Source: Cyanobacteria bacterium GSL.Bin1 (lineage in GTDB: Bacteria > Cyanobacteriota > Cyanobacteriia > Cyanobacteriales > Rubidibacteraceae). From it: a stretch of 46,381 nt of DNA. Shown piece after piece: positions 36,607 through 43,912 of this stretch. The notes under the pieces are model-generated. The model was not told the origin of the DNA and ran no database searches. It saw only the letters and a program-made list of their open reading frames with translations. The stretch's first letter is position 1. Each line of letters starts with the position of its first letter. The stretch spans positions 1 to 46,381 of the forward strand of contig JAAANX010000186.1 in NCBI GenBank assembly GCA_009909085.1, given 5' to 3'. A program made the translations under genes and the position numbers.

Positions 36607-39600
36607 ATGACGGCAAATCTAGAGAATAATGGGGAAATGGCATCGGTAACCCTTTCTAACCAAGACATTATTCTACAGAGCTTACTGACTAAAAAATCAG
36701 TCTTTACGGAAATTGATCAGGAGCAGCTTGCTACTTTTAGTGATAGATTTGAAATCTTCTCTTTTCAACTGGGTGACTTAGTTCATGAATTCTCAGCTCC
36801 TCCTGGACGTGAAGTGCAAGAGGCAAATAACTTTTCAGATTGTTATTTAATGTGTCGAGGAAAGGTGAGATTACTGAGCTTTGATCCAGAAAAACAAAGG
36901 TCAGTGTCTATCCAAGTTTTAGGCAAAGGAGAGTTATTTGGTGGCGATACGTTGATGAGGGAAACTTGCTCATCCTATCAGGTCGTTGCTGCGCAAAGTT
37001 CCGAAACAGTTCAGGTGGCTCGTCTTGCTCCTTTCCAACAAAAACATTGGTTTCAAGAAAACTCACAACTGAAAGTACCGTGGCTCAATGCGGCTCAAAA
37101 GCGGCAAGCCTTAATTTTTTTGAAAACTTTAACTGAATTACGCAAATTTCCCAGTCATCGTTTGGAAAAGCTGGTACCTTATATCCAAAAAATACAAATT
37201 CCGGCGGGACAATCTTTAGCCCAAGCTGCTCCTGCTGAAGCAGGACGTTTTTGGTTAAGGCAAGGACACATTGAACCCTCTTCTGTAGAGGCTTGGGGAT
37301 ACCCTGATGTTGTTCCGTCAGATTGGTTTGCGCAGAGTACTTTATGGTTATATCATTTACCGAAAGAATATTTGACGATACTTCCCACTTTTGAAGAGGC
37401 AACAAGCACTAGCTTGAAAGAAAATCCTTCTTCTTCTCCGATTACTGTCAAAAATCCTGATATTCCCTCCCCTACGGAGAGTTCTCCTCTATTGCCAACA
37501 GAAACGGTTGAAGTAGAGTTTCCCCAACCGCAAAAAAAACGGCAGAACTTTTGGCGTCACTATCCTTTTGTCGAGCAACATAGTAGTTCCGATTGTGGGG
37601 TGGCTTGCTTAGTCATGATTAGTCGGTATTGGCAGAAACGGTTTAGTATTAACTCGGTACGACGTTTAGGTGATATTGGTCGTTCTGGAGCTTCTTTATC
37701 GGTTCTTGCGAAAGTAGCGGAAAAGCTAGGTTATATCACTAAACCAGTACGAGCCAGTTTAGGGGCTTTGGTGAATACAACGCAGAATAATCCTTGGATT
37801 GCTCATTGGCAAGGGGATCATTATGTTGTTGTCTATCGAGTCAATAGAAATAGAGTACTGATTGCTGATCCAGCGCGGGGAAAGCAGCGTTTATCTCGTA
37901 AACAATTCTTAGAAAGTTGGACTGGATATGCACTGCTACTGGAACCAACAACCGATTTAGAAGAATTCCCAGAAGAAAAACCGTCTTTAGGAAAATTCTT
38001 TAAGTTACTCTTACCTTATAAATCTACTGCGTTTCAAGTTATTGTTGCCTCACTGTTAATTCAACTGTTTGGTGTAGTCACCCCTCTGTTTACTCAGATT
38101 ATTCTTGATCAAGTCGTGGTCAATAATAGCCTCACGATGTTGCATGTTTTTGCTCTCGGCATATTGTTTTTTGGCATGGCAGAGGTCATTTTATCCGGAA
38201 CTCGGCAGTATTTACTGAGCTATTTATCCAATATCTTGGACTTGACCATGATTGGGGGATTTATTCGCCATACAATGAAACTGCCTTTAAAGTTTTTTGA
38301 ATCGCGTCATGTCGGAGATATTATTACGCGAGTCAGTGAAAATAGGAAAATTCAACGTTTTTTACTGAACAAGGGCATGATTGCGTGGTTAGATATCCTA
38401 ATGAGTGTGGTTTATTTAGGGTTAATGTTTTATTACAACTGGCGTTTAACCCTTTTAATTATTGCCCTAATTCCACCCATTGTTATCTTGACGTTAATTG
38501 CAACACCTTGGATTCGCAAAATTTCGCGAGAAGTTTTCAATCAGTCGGCAGAGCAAAATTCAGCTTTAGTTGAAACGATGACTGGTATCGAAACAGTTAA
38601 GACTACGGCTTCAGAACAAGAAATGCGCTGGCGTTGGGAAGATTATCTGACTGATTTTTTAAATATTCGCTTCCAAAGACAAAAATTAGTCGTGAAGCTT
38701 GAAGCGGCGAATAAACTGATCAATGTTATTGGTACAACTGCTTTGTTATGGTACGGCGCAAAATTAGTGATTCAAGGTCAGCTGAGTATTGGACAATTGG
38801 TGGCATTTAATATGCTATTGGGAAGAGTGATTAATCCAATTCTGACTCTTGCTAATGTTTGGGATGAATTACAAGAAGTTCTGATTTCAGTTGAACGACT
38901 TAATGATGTCTTTACAGTGCAATCAGAAGAAACCGCCGAACAAAATTTGTTAGCTTTACCTTCGCTCATGGGTGAAGTCAATGTTGACCATGTTACATTT
39001 CGTTATAGTTCTGATAGTGACCGTAATGCTGTTGATGGCATTACTTTCCAAGCCAATCCAGGAGAAACGATTGCTTTAGTCGGACGGAGTGGTTCGGGCA
39101 AAACAACATTGGCTAAACTACTACAAGGCTTGTATCAACCAGATTTTGGGCATATTTATATCGATGGTCATGATTTAGCCAATGTTTCTCCTCAGTCTTT
39201 GCGTTCGCAGTTGGGTGTTGTCTCCCAAGATTGTTTTCTCTTCTCAGGAACAATTCTTGAGAATATTACCCTTTATCGACCGGACTTTACGTTAGAAGAA
39301 GTGATTGAAGTCGCGAAACTGGCTGAAGCTCATAGCTTTATTCAAGCAATGCCGCTTGGTTACAATACAAAAGTCGGAGAACGGGGTGCCAATTTATCAG
39401 GAGGACAGCGACAACGGATCGCGATCGCGCGGGCTTTACTGGATAATCCTAAAATTTTAATTCTCGATGAAGCAACGAGTTCTCTTGATACTGAGTCAGA
39501 GCAACGATTTCAAGATAACCTAAAACGGGTCTCTCAAGAACGAACAACATTTATTATTGCCCATCGACTTTCAACTGTCCGTAATGCTGATTGTATTTTA

Positions 39601-39702
39601 GTGTTAGATCAAGGCTTATTAGTGGAAAAAGGGACTCATGAAGAATTGATTGGAGAACAGAAATTATACTATCATTTAGCACAACAGCAACTCGATATTT
39701 AA
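36607..39702 (+). CDS. HetC-like peptidase-containing ABC exporter (cNMP-like + C39 + ABC)
   Basis: Inner-membrane exporter that should cleave double-glycine leaders and secrete the peptide. Order: cyclic-nucleotide-binding-like domain (about 30-160), linker rich in Pro/Ser (about 270-310), C39 peptidase with C330 in SDCGVACL, H405 in DHYVVV and D421 in IADP, six-helix membrane domain (about 465-745), and ATPase with Walker A GRSGSGKTT (K832), LSGGQRQR (930-937) and Walker B ILILDEATSSLD (D954, E955). The 1031-aa length and the domain order match HetC of Anabaena, and a HetP-family gene lies two genes downstream, as beside hetC. The peptidase triad is intact, so maturation of the four downstream GG-leader peptides is the likely job. 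Followed 130 bases later by the HlyD gene. Confidence 0.9.
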   Translation: MTANLENNGEMASVTLSNQDIILQSLLTKKSVFTEIDQEQLATFSDRFEIFSFQLGDLVHEFSAPPGREVQEANNFSDCYLMCRGKVRLLSFDPEKQRSVSIQVLGKGELFGGDTLMRETCSSYQVVAAQSSETVQVARLAPFQQKHWFQENSQLKVPWLNAAQKRQALIFLKTLTELRKFPSHRLEKLVPYIQKIQIPAGQSLAQAAPAEAGRFWLRQGHIEPSSVEAWGYPDVVPSDWFAQSTLWLYHLPKEYLTILPTFEEATSTSLKENPSSSPITVKNPDIPSPTESSPLLPTETVEVEFPQPQKKRQNFWRHYPFVEQHSSSDCGVACLVMISRYWQKRFSINSVRRLGDIGRSGASLSVLAKVAEKLGYITKPVRASLGALVNTTQNNPWIAHWQGDHYVVVYRVNRNRVLIADPARGKQRLSRKQFLESWTGYALLLEPTTDLEEFPEEKPSLGKFFKLLLPYKSTAFQVIVASLLIQLFGVVTPLFTQIILDQVVVNNSLTMLHVFALGILFFGMAEVILSGTRQYLLSYLSNILDLTMIGGFIRHTMKLPLKFFESRHVGDIITRVSENRKIQRFLLNKGMIAWLDILMSVVYLGLMFYYNWRLTLLIIALIPPIVILTLIATPWIRKISREVFNQSAEQNSALVETMTGIETVKTTASEQEMRWRWEDYLTDFLNIRFQRQKLVVKLEAANKLINVIGTTALLWYGAKLVIQGQLSIGQLVAFNMLLGRVINPILTLANVWDELQEVLISVERLNDVFTVQSEETAEQNLLALPSLMGEVNVDHVTFRYSSDSDRNAVDGITFQANPGETIALVGRSGSGKTTLAKLLQGLYQPDFGHIYIDGHDLANVSPQSLRSQLGVVSQDCFLFSGTILENITLYRPDFTLEEVIEVAKLAEAHSFIQAMPLGYNTKVGERGANLSGGQRQRIAIARALLDNPKILILDEATSSLDTESEQRFQDNLKRVSQERTTFIIAHRLSTVRNADCILVLDQGLLVEKGTHEELIGEQKLYYHLAQQQLDI

Positions 39703-39832
39703 TCAACATCTAACTAATTAAAATGAAAGGGTTCAGATAAATAAATTAATTTCAAAAAAATGCCAATTTGGCCAATATAATCTCAAAAAATATAATAAAA
39801 TATGGAAATGAAGATGGACTATTCAAGATATT

Positions 39833-41248
39833 ATGTCTTCAGAAAACTCATCTTCTGCTATGGAAAAATATCAGTCACAGACTGATTCTCAGAAGACTGA
39901 GCTAACAAATAAGAATGATCATAAAACTAATTCTTCAGCCCTTAGTACAACTACACATACTTCATCCTTAGAGCAACCTTCAGAGGAATGGTCTTCTTCT
40001 GTACAAAATCTTTTGGATAAACCCCCGGCTTCTTTTCCCTTACGTTCAATTTTCGGCAGTTTGGTCTTTTGTATTGCTATTGCAAGTTGGGCTTGGTTCG
40101 GGCATATTGATAAAGTAGGACAAGCACAAGGGAAGTTAATCCCTAAAGGTGATACTTATCAAATTGAACCGACCCGTAATGGTAAAATCAAAAAACTTTT
40201 GATTGAAGAAGGAGATACTGTAAAAAAAGGAGAAACTCTAGCTAAATTAAATGCTGAAAAAATTACGCAAAATATTAATCAATTAAATGAAAAGTTAGCC
40301 AATCATGAAAATCAGTTACAACAAAAAGAAAATTTATTAGAAACGAAAAAATCAGAACTTTTAAATAGTAAAAAGATTGCCACGACTGAAATAGAGTCAA
40401 AAAAAATCGCGATCGCGCAAACCAAAGAAAAAATTTCCGCGAAAACCAGACAGCTCCAAGCTATACAATTAGAAGTATCCCAAAATCAAAAGCGGGTAAA
40501 ACGCCTGAAACCTCTTCAGCAAAATGGGGCAATTTCACAAGAATATTTATTTCAAGCTCAGCAATCTTTGCAAAGAAGCAGAATGAAACTAATCCGTATT
40601 CAAAATGAGGTTAAGACGGCACAACAAGAAATCAAGCGTTTACAAGTAAATCTCAGTCAAGCAAAAGATAAAAAAAAGCAACTTCAGCTAGAAGCTCAAC
40701 AAAAAATCCAGCAACTTCAAATTAGTATAAATCAACTTAAAGGAAAAATAGAAAATACTAAACATGAATTAGCAATTACCAAGAATAAACAGAAAGAAAC
40801 TCTATTAAAATCACCGATCAATGGTACAGTTTTATCTCTCAACTTGCAAAATATTGGTCAGGTGATTAAACCAGGACAAACAATTGCTGAGCTGGCACCT
40901 CAAAATAATCCCTTAGTTTTAGATGCTGCAGTTCCTGCTCAAGAAGCTGGCTTCTTAGAAAAAGGTATGTCAGTCAAGATTAAATTTAATGCCTATCCTT
41001 ACCAAGACTACGGTGTAATTGAAGGCAATGTATTATCAATTTCTCCTAACTCACATACCAATAAAAAGGGAACATTTTATCAAGTTGAAATTGGTCTAGA
41101 CCGCAACTACATTAAGCACAATCAAGAGAAAATTAAATTTAAAGCGGGTCAAAGTGCTAATGCTGAAATTATAATTCGTCGTCGCCGTATTGCTAATGTA
41201 ATTTTTGATCCAATTAAAAAATTACAAGAAGGAGGCTTGAATTTATAA
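39833..41248 (+). CDS. HlyD-family periplasmic adaptor
   Basis: Membrane-fusion protein that links the ABC exporter to an outer-membrane channel. A Ser/Thr/Asn-rich cytoplasmic N-terminus (1-70) precedes one membrane helix (about 75-95, SIFGSLVFCIAIASWAWFG). A lipoyl half-motif (IEPTRNGKIKKLLIEEGDTVKKGETLAKL), a long coiled coil (about 135-325, very rich in Lys/Gln), the second half-lipoyl (SPINGTVLSLNLQNIGQVIKPGQTIAEL) and beta-barrel domains follow. 471 aa. Same strand as the exporter; no TolC-like partner gene is present locally. Confidence 0.92.
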   Translation: MSSENSSSAMEKYQSQTDSQKTELTNKNDHKTNSSALSTTTHTSSLEQPSEEWSSSVQNLLDKPPASFPLRSIFGSLVFCIAIASWAWFGHIDKVGQAQGKLIPKGDTYQIEPTRNGKIKKLLIEEGDTVKKGETLAKLNAEKITQNINQLNEKLANHENQLQQKENLLETKKSELLNSKKIATTEIESKKIAIAQTKEKISAKTRQLQAIQLEVSQNQKRVKRLKPLQQNGAISQEYLFQAQQSLQRSRMKLIRIQNEVKTAQQEIKRLQVNLSQAKDKKKQLQLEAQQKIQQLQISINQLKGKIENTKHELAITKNKQKETLLKSPINGTVLSLNLQNIGQVIKPGQTIAELAPQNNPLVLDAAVPAQEAGFLEKGMSVKIKFNAYPYQDYGVIEGNVLSISPNSHTNKKGTFYQVEIGLDRNYIKHNQEKIKFKAGQSANAEIIIRRRRIANVIFDPIKKLQEGGLNL

Positions 41249-41386
41249 ACGTTTGGCACGTAAACCGAAATATCAGAAATTCCAGAATTTTTGCTGTATA
41301 CTATTTTGGTTAACACTCAATCAGTTTAAAGCTATGACTTAAGCGAAAATGCACACCTAATAAAAACGATTAAAAACAGGTTAACT

Positions 41387-41677
41387 ATGTCAGATCATAA
41401 AGATTTTTCTAACAAACAGATTGATAATGTCATCAATGAAGATGAATTTGAAGAAATTATTAATGCTATTTCAGAGGGAGAATATTCTTGGGCTTGTGTA
41501 TTGATGCTTGAAACAGCTGGATATAACCCCTTAAATCATATTCCATATCGGACGTATACTCGCTTAATAAAGAAGCACTGTAAATCTCGCACATCAAGCT
41601 ATAAATCTCAGTCTAGGCAAATAATTCAATCCAATTCAAATGGTAGAGTAAATCTCCAAAATTCACTAATAAACTAA
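41387..41677 (+). CDS. HetP-family protein
   Basis: 96-residue protein with the HetP core at 20-65: [19 protein letters not shown], then [18 protein letters not shown]. In Anabaena, HetP and three paralogues control commitment to heterocyst formation and hetP sits beside hetC. Here the host looks unicellular and the gene lies between the exporter adaptor and the exported peptides. The N-terminal 19 residues are acidic, and the C-terminal 30 are Ser/Gln/Asn-rich and poorly ordered. ATG at 41387 follows AACAGG. A regulatory role for this cluster is inference. Confidence 0.85.
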   Translation: MSDHKDFSNKQIDNVINEDEFEEIINAISEGEYSWACVLMLETAGYNPLNHIPYRTYTRLIKKHCKSRTSSYKSQSRQIIQSNSNGRVNLQNSLIN

Positions 41678-41809
41678 TTTAAGTACAGCAAAAAAACAAA
41701 GAAAAAATGCCAGTCTGACCACACAAAACCTTTCAAATTTACTATAGTTTTAAATGTGAACAGCCACATGGCTTAATTCACAATTGCAGAAATCATGAAG
41801 GAGGAAATA

Positions 41810-42016
41810 ATGATTATTTCCAATCTCGAACATTTAGAAGCTGTTTCCGAAGACAACGCAATTCAAGGTGGATTGAATATTTTTGATCAAAACATCGCTG
41901 CAAATATAGCTAGCGTGTCTCAATTACAAAATGGAGACACAAATGCTCAAAATGCTGTTGTTGCGCAAGTTAATAGTATCACCGATAATGATGCTGTTGG
42001 ATTTTTGAGTAATTAA
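41810..42016 (+). CDS. Double-glycine-leader peptide 1
   Basis: 68-residue putative precursor. The leader (1-21) starts MIISNLEHLEAVSED and ends AIQGG, fitting C39 cleavage after GG. The core (47 aa) carries Q-L-Q-N-G-D-T-N-A-Q, then Q-V-N-S-I, and has no Cys. The frame also allows an ATG at 41795, but that codon overlaps the ribosome site AAGGAGG (41798-41804), so 41810 is the true start. First of four tandem paralogues downstream of the HetP-like gene; the exporter upstream is the natural processing machine. Bases TACTATAGT near 41745 could be a -10 for a separate promoter. Confidence 0.82.
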   Translation: MIISNLEHLEAVSEDNAIQGGLNIFDQNIAANIASVSQLQNGDTNAQNAVVAQVNSITDNDAVGFLSN

Positions 42017-42064
42017 TTTCCTAATTAAACAGCTAGCAATTCACTACAAATTAAGGAGACTGCA

Positions 42065-42250
42065 ATGATTATTTCCAATCTTGAACATGTAGAAGCTATG
42101 TCTGAAGACAAAGCAATTCAAGGTGGATTTTCTGATTTAAATGCTGCTTTGAATTTGGCTAAAGTAAGTCAAGATCAAGCAGGCGTAGGGAATAATCAAG
42201 GCGTTGTTCTTGCCCAAATTAACAGTATCAATGACAACGTATTGATTTAA
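42065..42250 (+). CDS. Double-glycine-leader peptide 2
   Basis: 61 residues. Leader of 21 (MIISNLEHVEAMSED..AIQGG), then a 40-residue core starting FSDLNAALNLAKVSQ and containing QAGVGNNQ and AQINSI. Ribosome site AAGGAG at 42053-42058, within a 47-bp segment repeated before peptide 3. No Cys and no obvious modification motif. Same family as peptides 1, 3 and 4. Confidence 0.82.
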   Translation: MIISNLEHVEAMSEDKAIQGGFSDLNAALNLAKVSQDQAGVGNNQGVVLAQINSINDNVLI

Positions 42251-42286
42251 AAATCCAGCAATTCACTAGAAATCAAGGAGACTACA

Positions 42287-42487
42287 ATGATTATTTCCAA
42301 TCTCAGTTACCTAGAAGCTATGCCTGAAGATACTAAAGTTCAAGGTGGATTTTCCAATTTAAATGCTGCTTTGAACTTAGCTACAGTAGGCCAAGGGCAA
42401 CTTGGAAAAGGTAATATCCAATCAGTTGCCATTGGGCAAACCAATGTTATTGAGAACTCCGATATCTTCCTCACTCCATCAGAGTAG
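42287..42487 (+). CDS. Double-glycine-leader peptide 3
   Basis: 66 residues. Leader MIISNLSYLEAMPED..KVQGG (21 aa), core starting FSNLNAALNLATVGQ with QLGKGNIQ and GQTNVI. The core start is nearly identical to peptide 2, and the leader DNA is nearly identical to peptide 4, showing successive duplications. AAGGAG ribosome site. A strong hairpin follows at 42534. Confidence 0.82.
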   Translation: MIISNLSYLEAMPEDTKVQGGFSNLNAALNLATVGQGQLGKGNIQSVAIGQTNVIENSDIFLTPSE

Positions 42488-42533
42488 GATACTACTGTAA
42501 ATTAAGGATACGACAACGTTAAATCCTCCTTAT

Positions 42534-42566
42534 GGGAAAGAAGCTAAGCTATTTTAGCTTCTTCCC
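42534..42566 (+). terminator. Hairpin after peptide 3
   Basis: GGGAAAGAAGCTAA (42534-42547) pairs with TTTAGCTTCTTCCC (42553-42566) with few mismatches and a 5-base loop. AATTTTG follows, a weak U tract. It probably ends or attenuates the transcript of peptides 1-3. Confidence 0.6.
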
Positions 42567-42636
42567 AATTTTGCTTCATTAAACTTTGTCTCTGAACTAA
42601 AAGCTAGTTTTTTTACCACACATTAAGGAGAGGATA

Positions 42637-42849
42637 ATGGTTATTTCCAATCTCAGTTACCTAGAAGATATATCTGAAGATACTAACTTAGAAGGTGGTG
42701 TTTCGATTGCACTTCCTAGTTCTAGTACAGTGGTTAATGGACCAGATATTAATGTTGGTTTTAATATAGCCAATATTACTCAAATACAAGTAGGTCAAGG
42801 TAATTTTCAATCTGCTGCCGTTGCACAAGCTAATTTGATCAATGATTAA
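42637..42849 (+). CDS. Double-glycine-leader peptide 4
   Basis: 70 residues. Leader MVISNLSYLEDISED..NLEGG (21 aa). The core has a 17-residue Ser/Pro/Val insertion before the family motif: FNIANITQIQVGQGNFQ then AQANLIND, which ends the protein. This is the closest of the four to a curlin repeat unit (Q-x-G-x-G-N). Ribosome site AAGGAG precedes ATG. Set apart from peptides 1-3 by a terminator-like hairpin, so it may be expressed separately or at another level. Confidence 0.8.
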   Translation: MVISNLSYLEDISEDTNLEGGVSIALPSSSTVVNGPDINVGFNIANITQIQVGQGNFQSAAVAQANLIND

Positions 42850-42950
42850 GGAATAATTATTAGTATAAATAAACCAACTGATCTTGCTGAAATGGTTATT
42901 TCTTGAGTCAGTTTTGGAGATTTCCTTTAGATTCAATTTGTTAACAGAAT

Positions 42951-42985
42951 GGAAGAAGCTAGAATAGAAACTTATAGCTTCTTCC
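42951..42985 (+). terminator. Hairpin after peptide 4
   Basis: GGAAGAAGCTA (42951-42961) and TAGCTTCTTCC (42975-42985) form a perfect 11-bp stem with a 13-base loop. The stem sequence matches the hairpin after peptide 3, so the two are copies. No strong U tract follows. Confidence 0.55.
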
Positions 42986-43038
42986 TAATACATTAAAAAT
43001 TTCTTGAATCTCGATTTCAACATTTTAATTCTTATCTT

Positions 43039-43794
43039 ATGGTTGAATTTTCAGGGCAAGTAATTGAAACAGATGAAGTTATAGATTTTTTAAAGAAACA
43101 AGTTAAACTGAAAGATACTTGTATCAAAATATTACATCAGAAGATAATTAATCATGCCCTTAAAACTTATGGTGTCCAGATTAAACCTGAAGAAGTTCAA
43201 GCGCAAGGAGATCGGTTACGACGACAAAGGCATTTAGAACAAGCCGAAGATACCTTTGCTTGGCTTGCTGAGGAATTAATTACCCCTGAAGATTGGGAAG
43301 CAGGAATTTACGATCATTTAGCAGCTCATAAACTTTCTGATCATCTTTTTTCTCAAGCAGTAAAAGATTTTTTTAACCAAAATCAACATAATTTTGAAAA
43401 AATATTACTTTATCAAATTATTGTTTCTGATAAAAAATTAGCTTGGGAAATTTTTTATCAAATAGAAGAAGAAGAAATGAGCTTTTATCAAGCTGCTCAT
43501 TTATATGATATTGATCCTGAGCGTAGAATTCAATGTGGTTATGTCGGTAAGGTTCATCGTTATGACTTAAAACAAAATATAGCAACACTTGTTTTTCAAG
43601 CTAAACAGGATACAGTGATCACACCTTTTGCGTCTGAACAAGGATATCATCTGTTTTTAGTTGAAGAATTTATTCCTGCTGAATTAACAGACGAAATTTA
43701 TCAAATGTTACTGAACCAAATGTTTGAAAATTGGCTTGCAAAAGAACTTGACTATATGCTTTTTAATCAAAATAATTATCAGGCAACTTTATAA
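43039..43794 (+). CDS. Parvulin-type peptidyl-prolyl isomerase
   Basis: 251-residue protein with a helical N-terminal half (about 1-115; SurA/PpiC-like chaperone region) and a parvulin domain (about 120-225): LLYQIIVSDKKLAWEIFYQI, GYVGKVHRYDL, LVFQAKQDTVITPF and GYHLFLVEEF. No signal peptide, so it is probably cytoplasmic. Such isomerases accompany C39 exporter/HlyD pairs in cyanobacteria, suggesting a role in keeping the substrate peptides export-competent. No good ribosome site is seen before ATG 43039. Last gene of the cluster. Confidence 0.8.
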   Translation: MVEFSGQVIETDEVIDFLKKQVKLKDTCIKILHQKIINHALKTYGVQIKPEEVQAQGDRLRRQRHLEQAEDTFAWLAEELITPEDWEAGIYDHLAAHKLSDHLFSQAVKDFFNQNQHNFEKILLYQIIVSDKKLAWEIFYQIEEEEMSFYQAAHLYDIDPERRIQCGYVGKVHRYDLKQNIATLVFQAKQDTVITPFASEQGYHLFLVEEFIPAELTDEIYQMLLNQMFENWLAKELDYMLFNQNNYQATL

Positions 43795-43854
43795 ATAAAG
43801 TTATTCCTTCCTCATTCAAGTCATAAAGGTCGTGCTACAAGAAGCTAATTCAGA

Positions 43855-43886
43855 AAGAAACCTTATGCAATGGTTGACGGTTTCTT
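43855..43886. terminator. Hairpin between convergent genes
   Basis: AAGAAACC (43855-43862) pairs with GGTTTCTT (43879-43886), loop 16 bases, between the ends of the isomerase and AbgT genes. It is followed on the + strand by an A-run. A bidirectional terminator is plausible. Confidence 0.4.
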
Positions 43887-43912
43887 GAAAAAAACATTGC
43901 CCCTGAAGCCTT

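Noticed and set aside
41795-41809. Upstream ATG of peptide 1 as the start
   Set aside because: The codons between the two ATGs are the AAGGAGG ribosome site, and the other three paralogues start at M-(I/V)-ISNL.
41678-42300. CRISPR-like or tandem repeat array
   Set aside because: The repeated segments are duplicated genes with different coding cores, not short regular repeats with spacers.
41810-42849. Lanthipeptide or other modified RiPP
   Set aside because: The cores have no Cys, and no LanM, radical SAM, YcaO or other modifying enzyme is in the cluster; only export and folding genes are seen.
36224-43794. HetC/peptide region as a recently transferred island
   Set aside because: It is more AT-rich, but HIP1 sites occur within it (about 39420 and 40408), there are no integrase, tRNA or repeat boundaries, and HetP/HetC are cyanobacterial families. 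The data do not support recent transfer.
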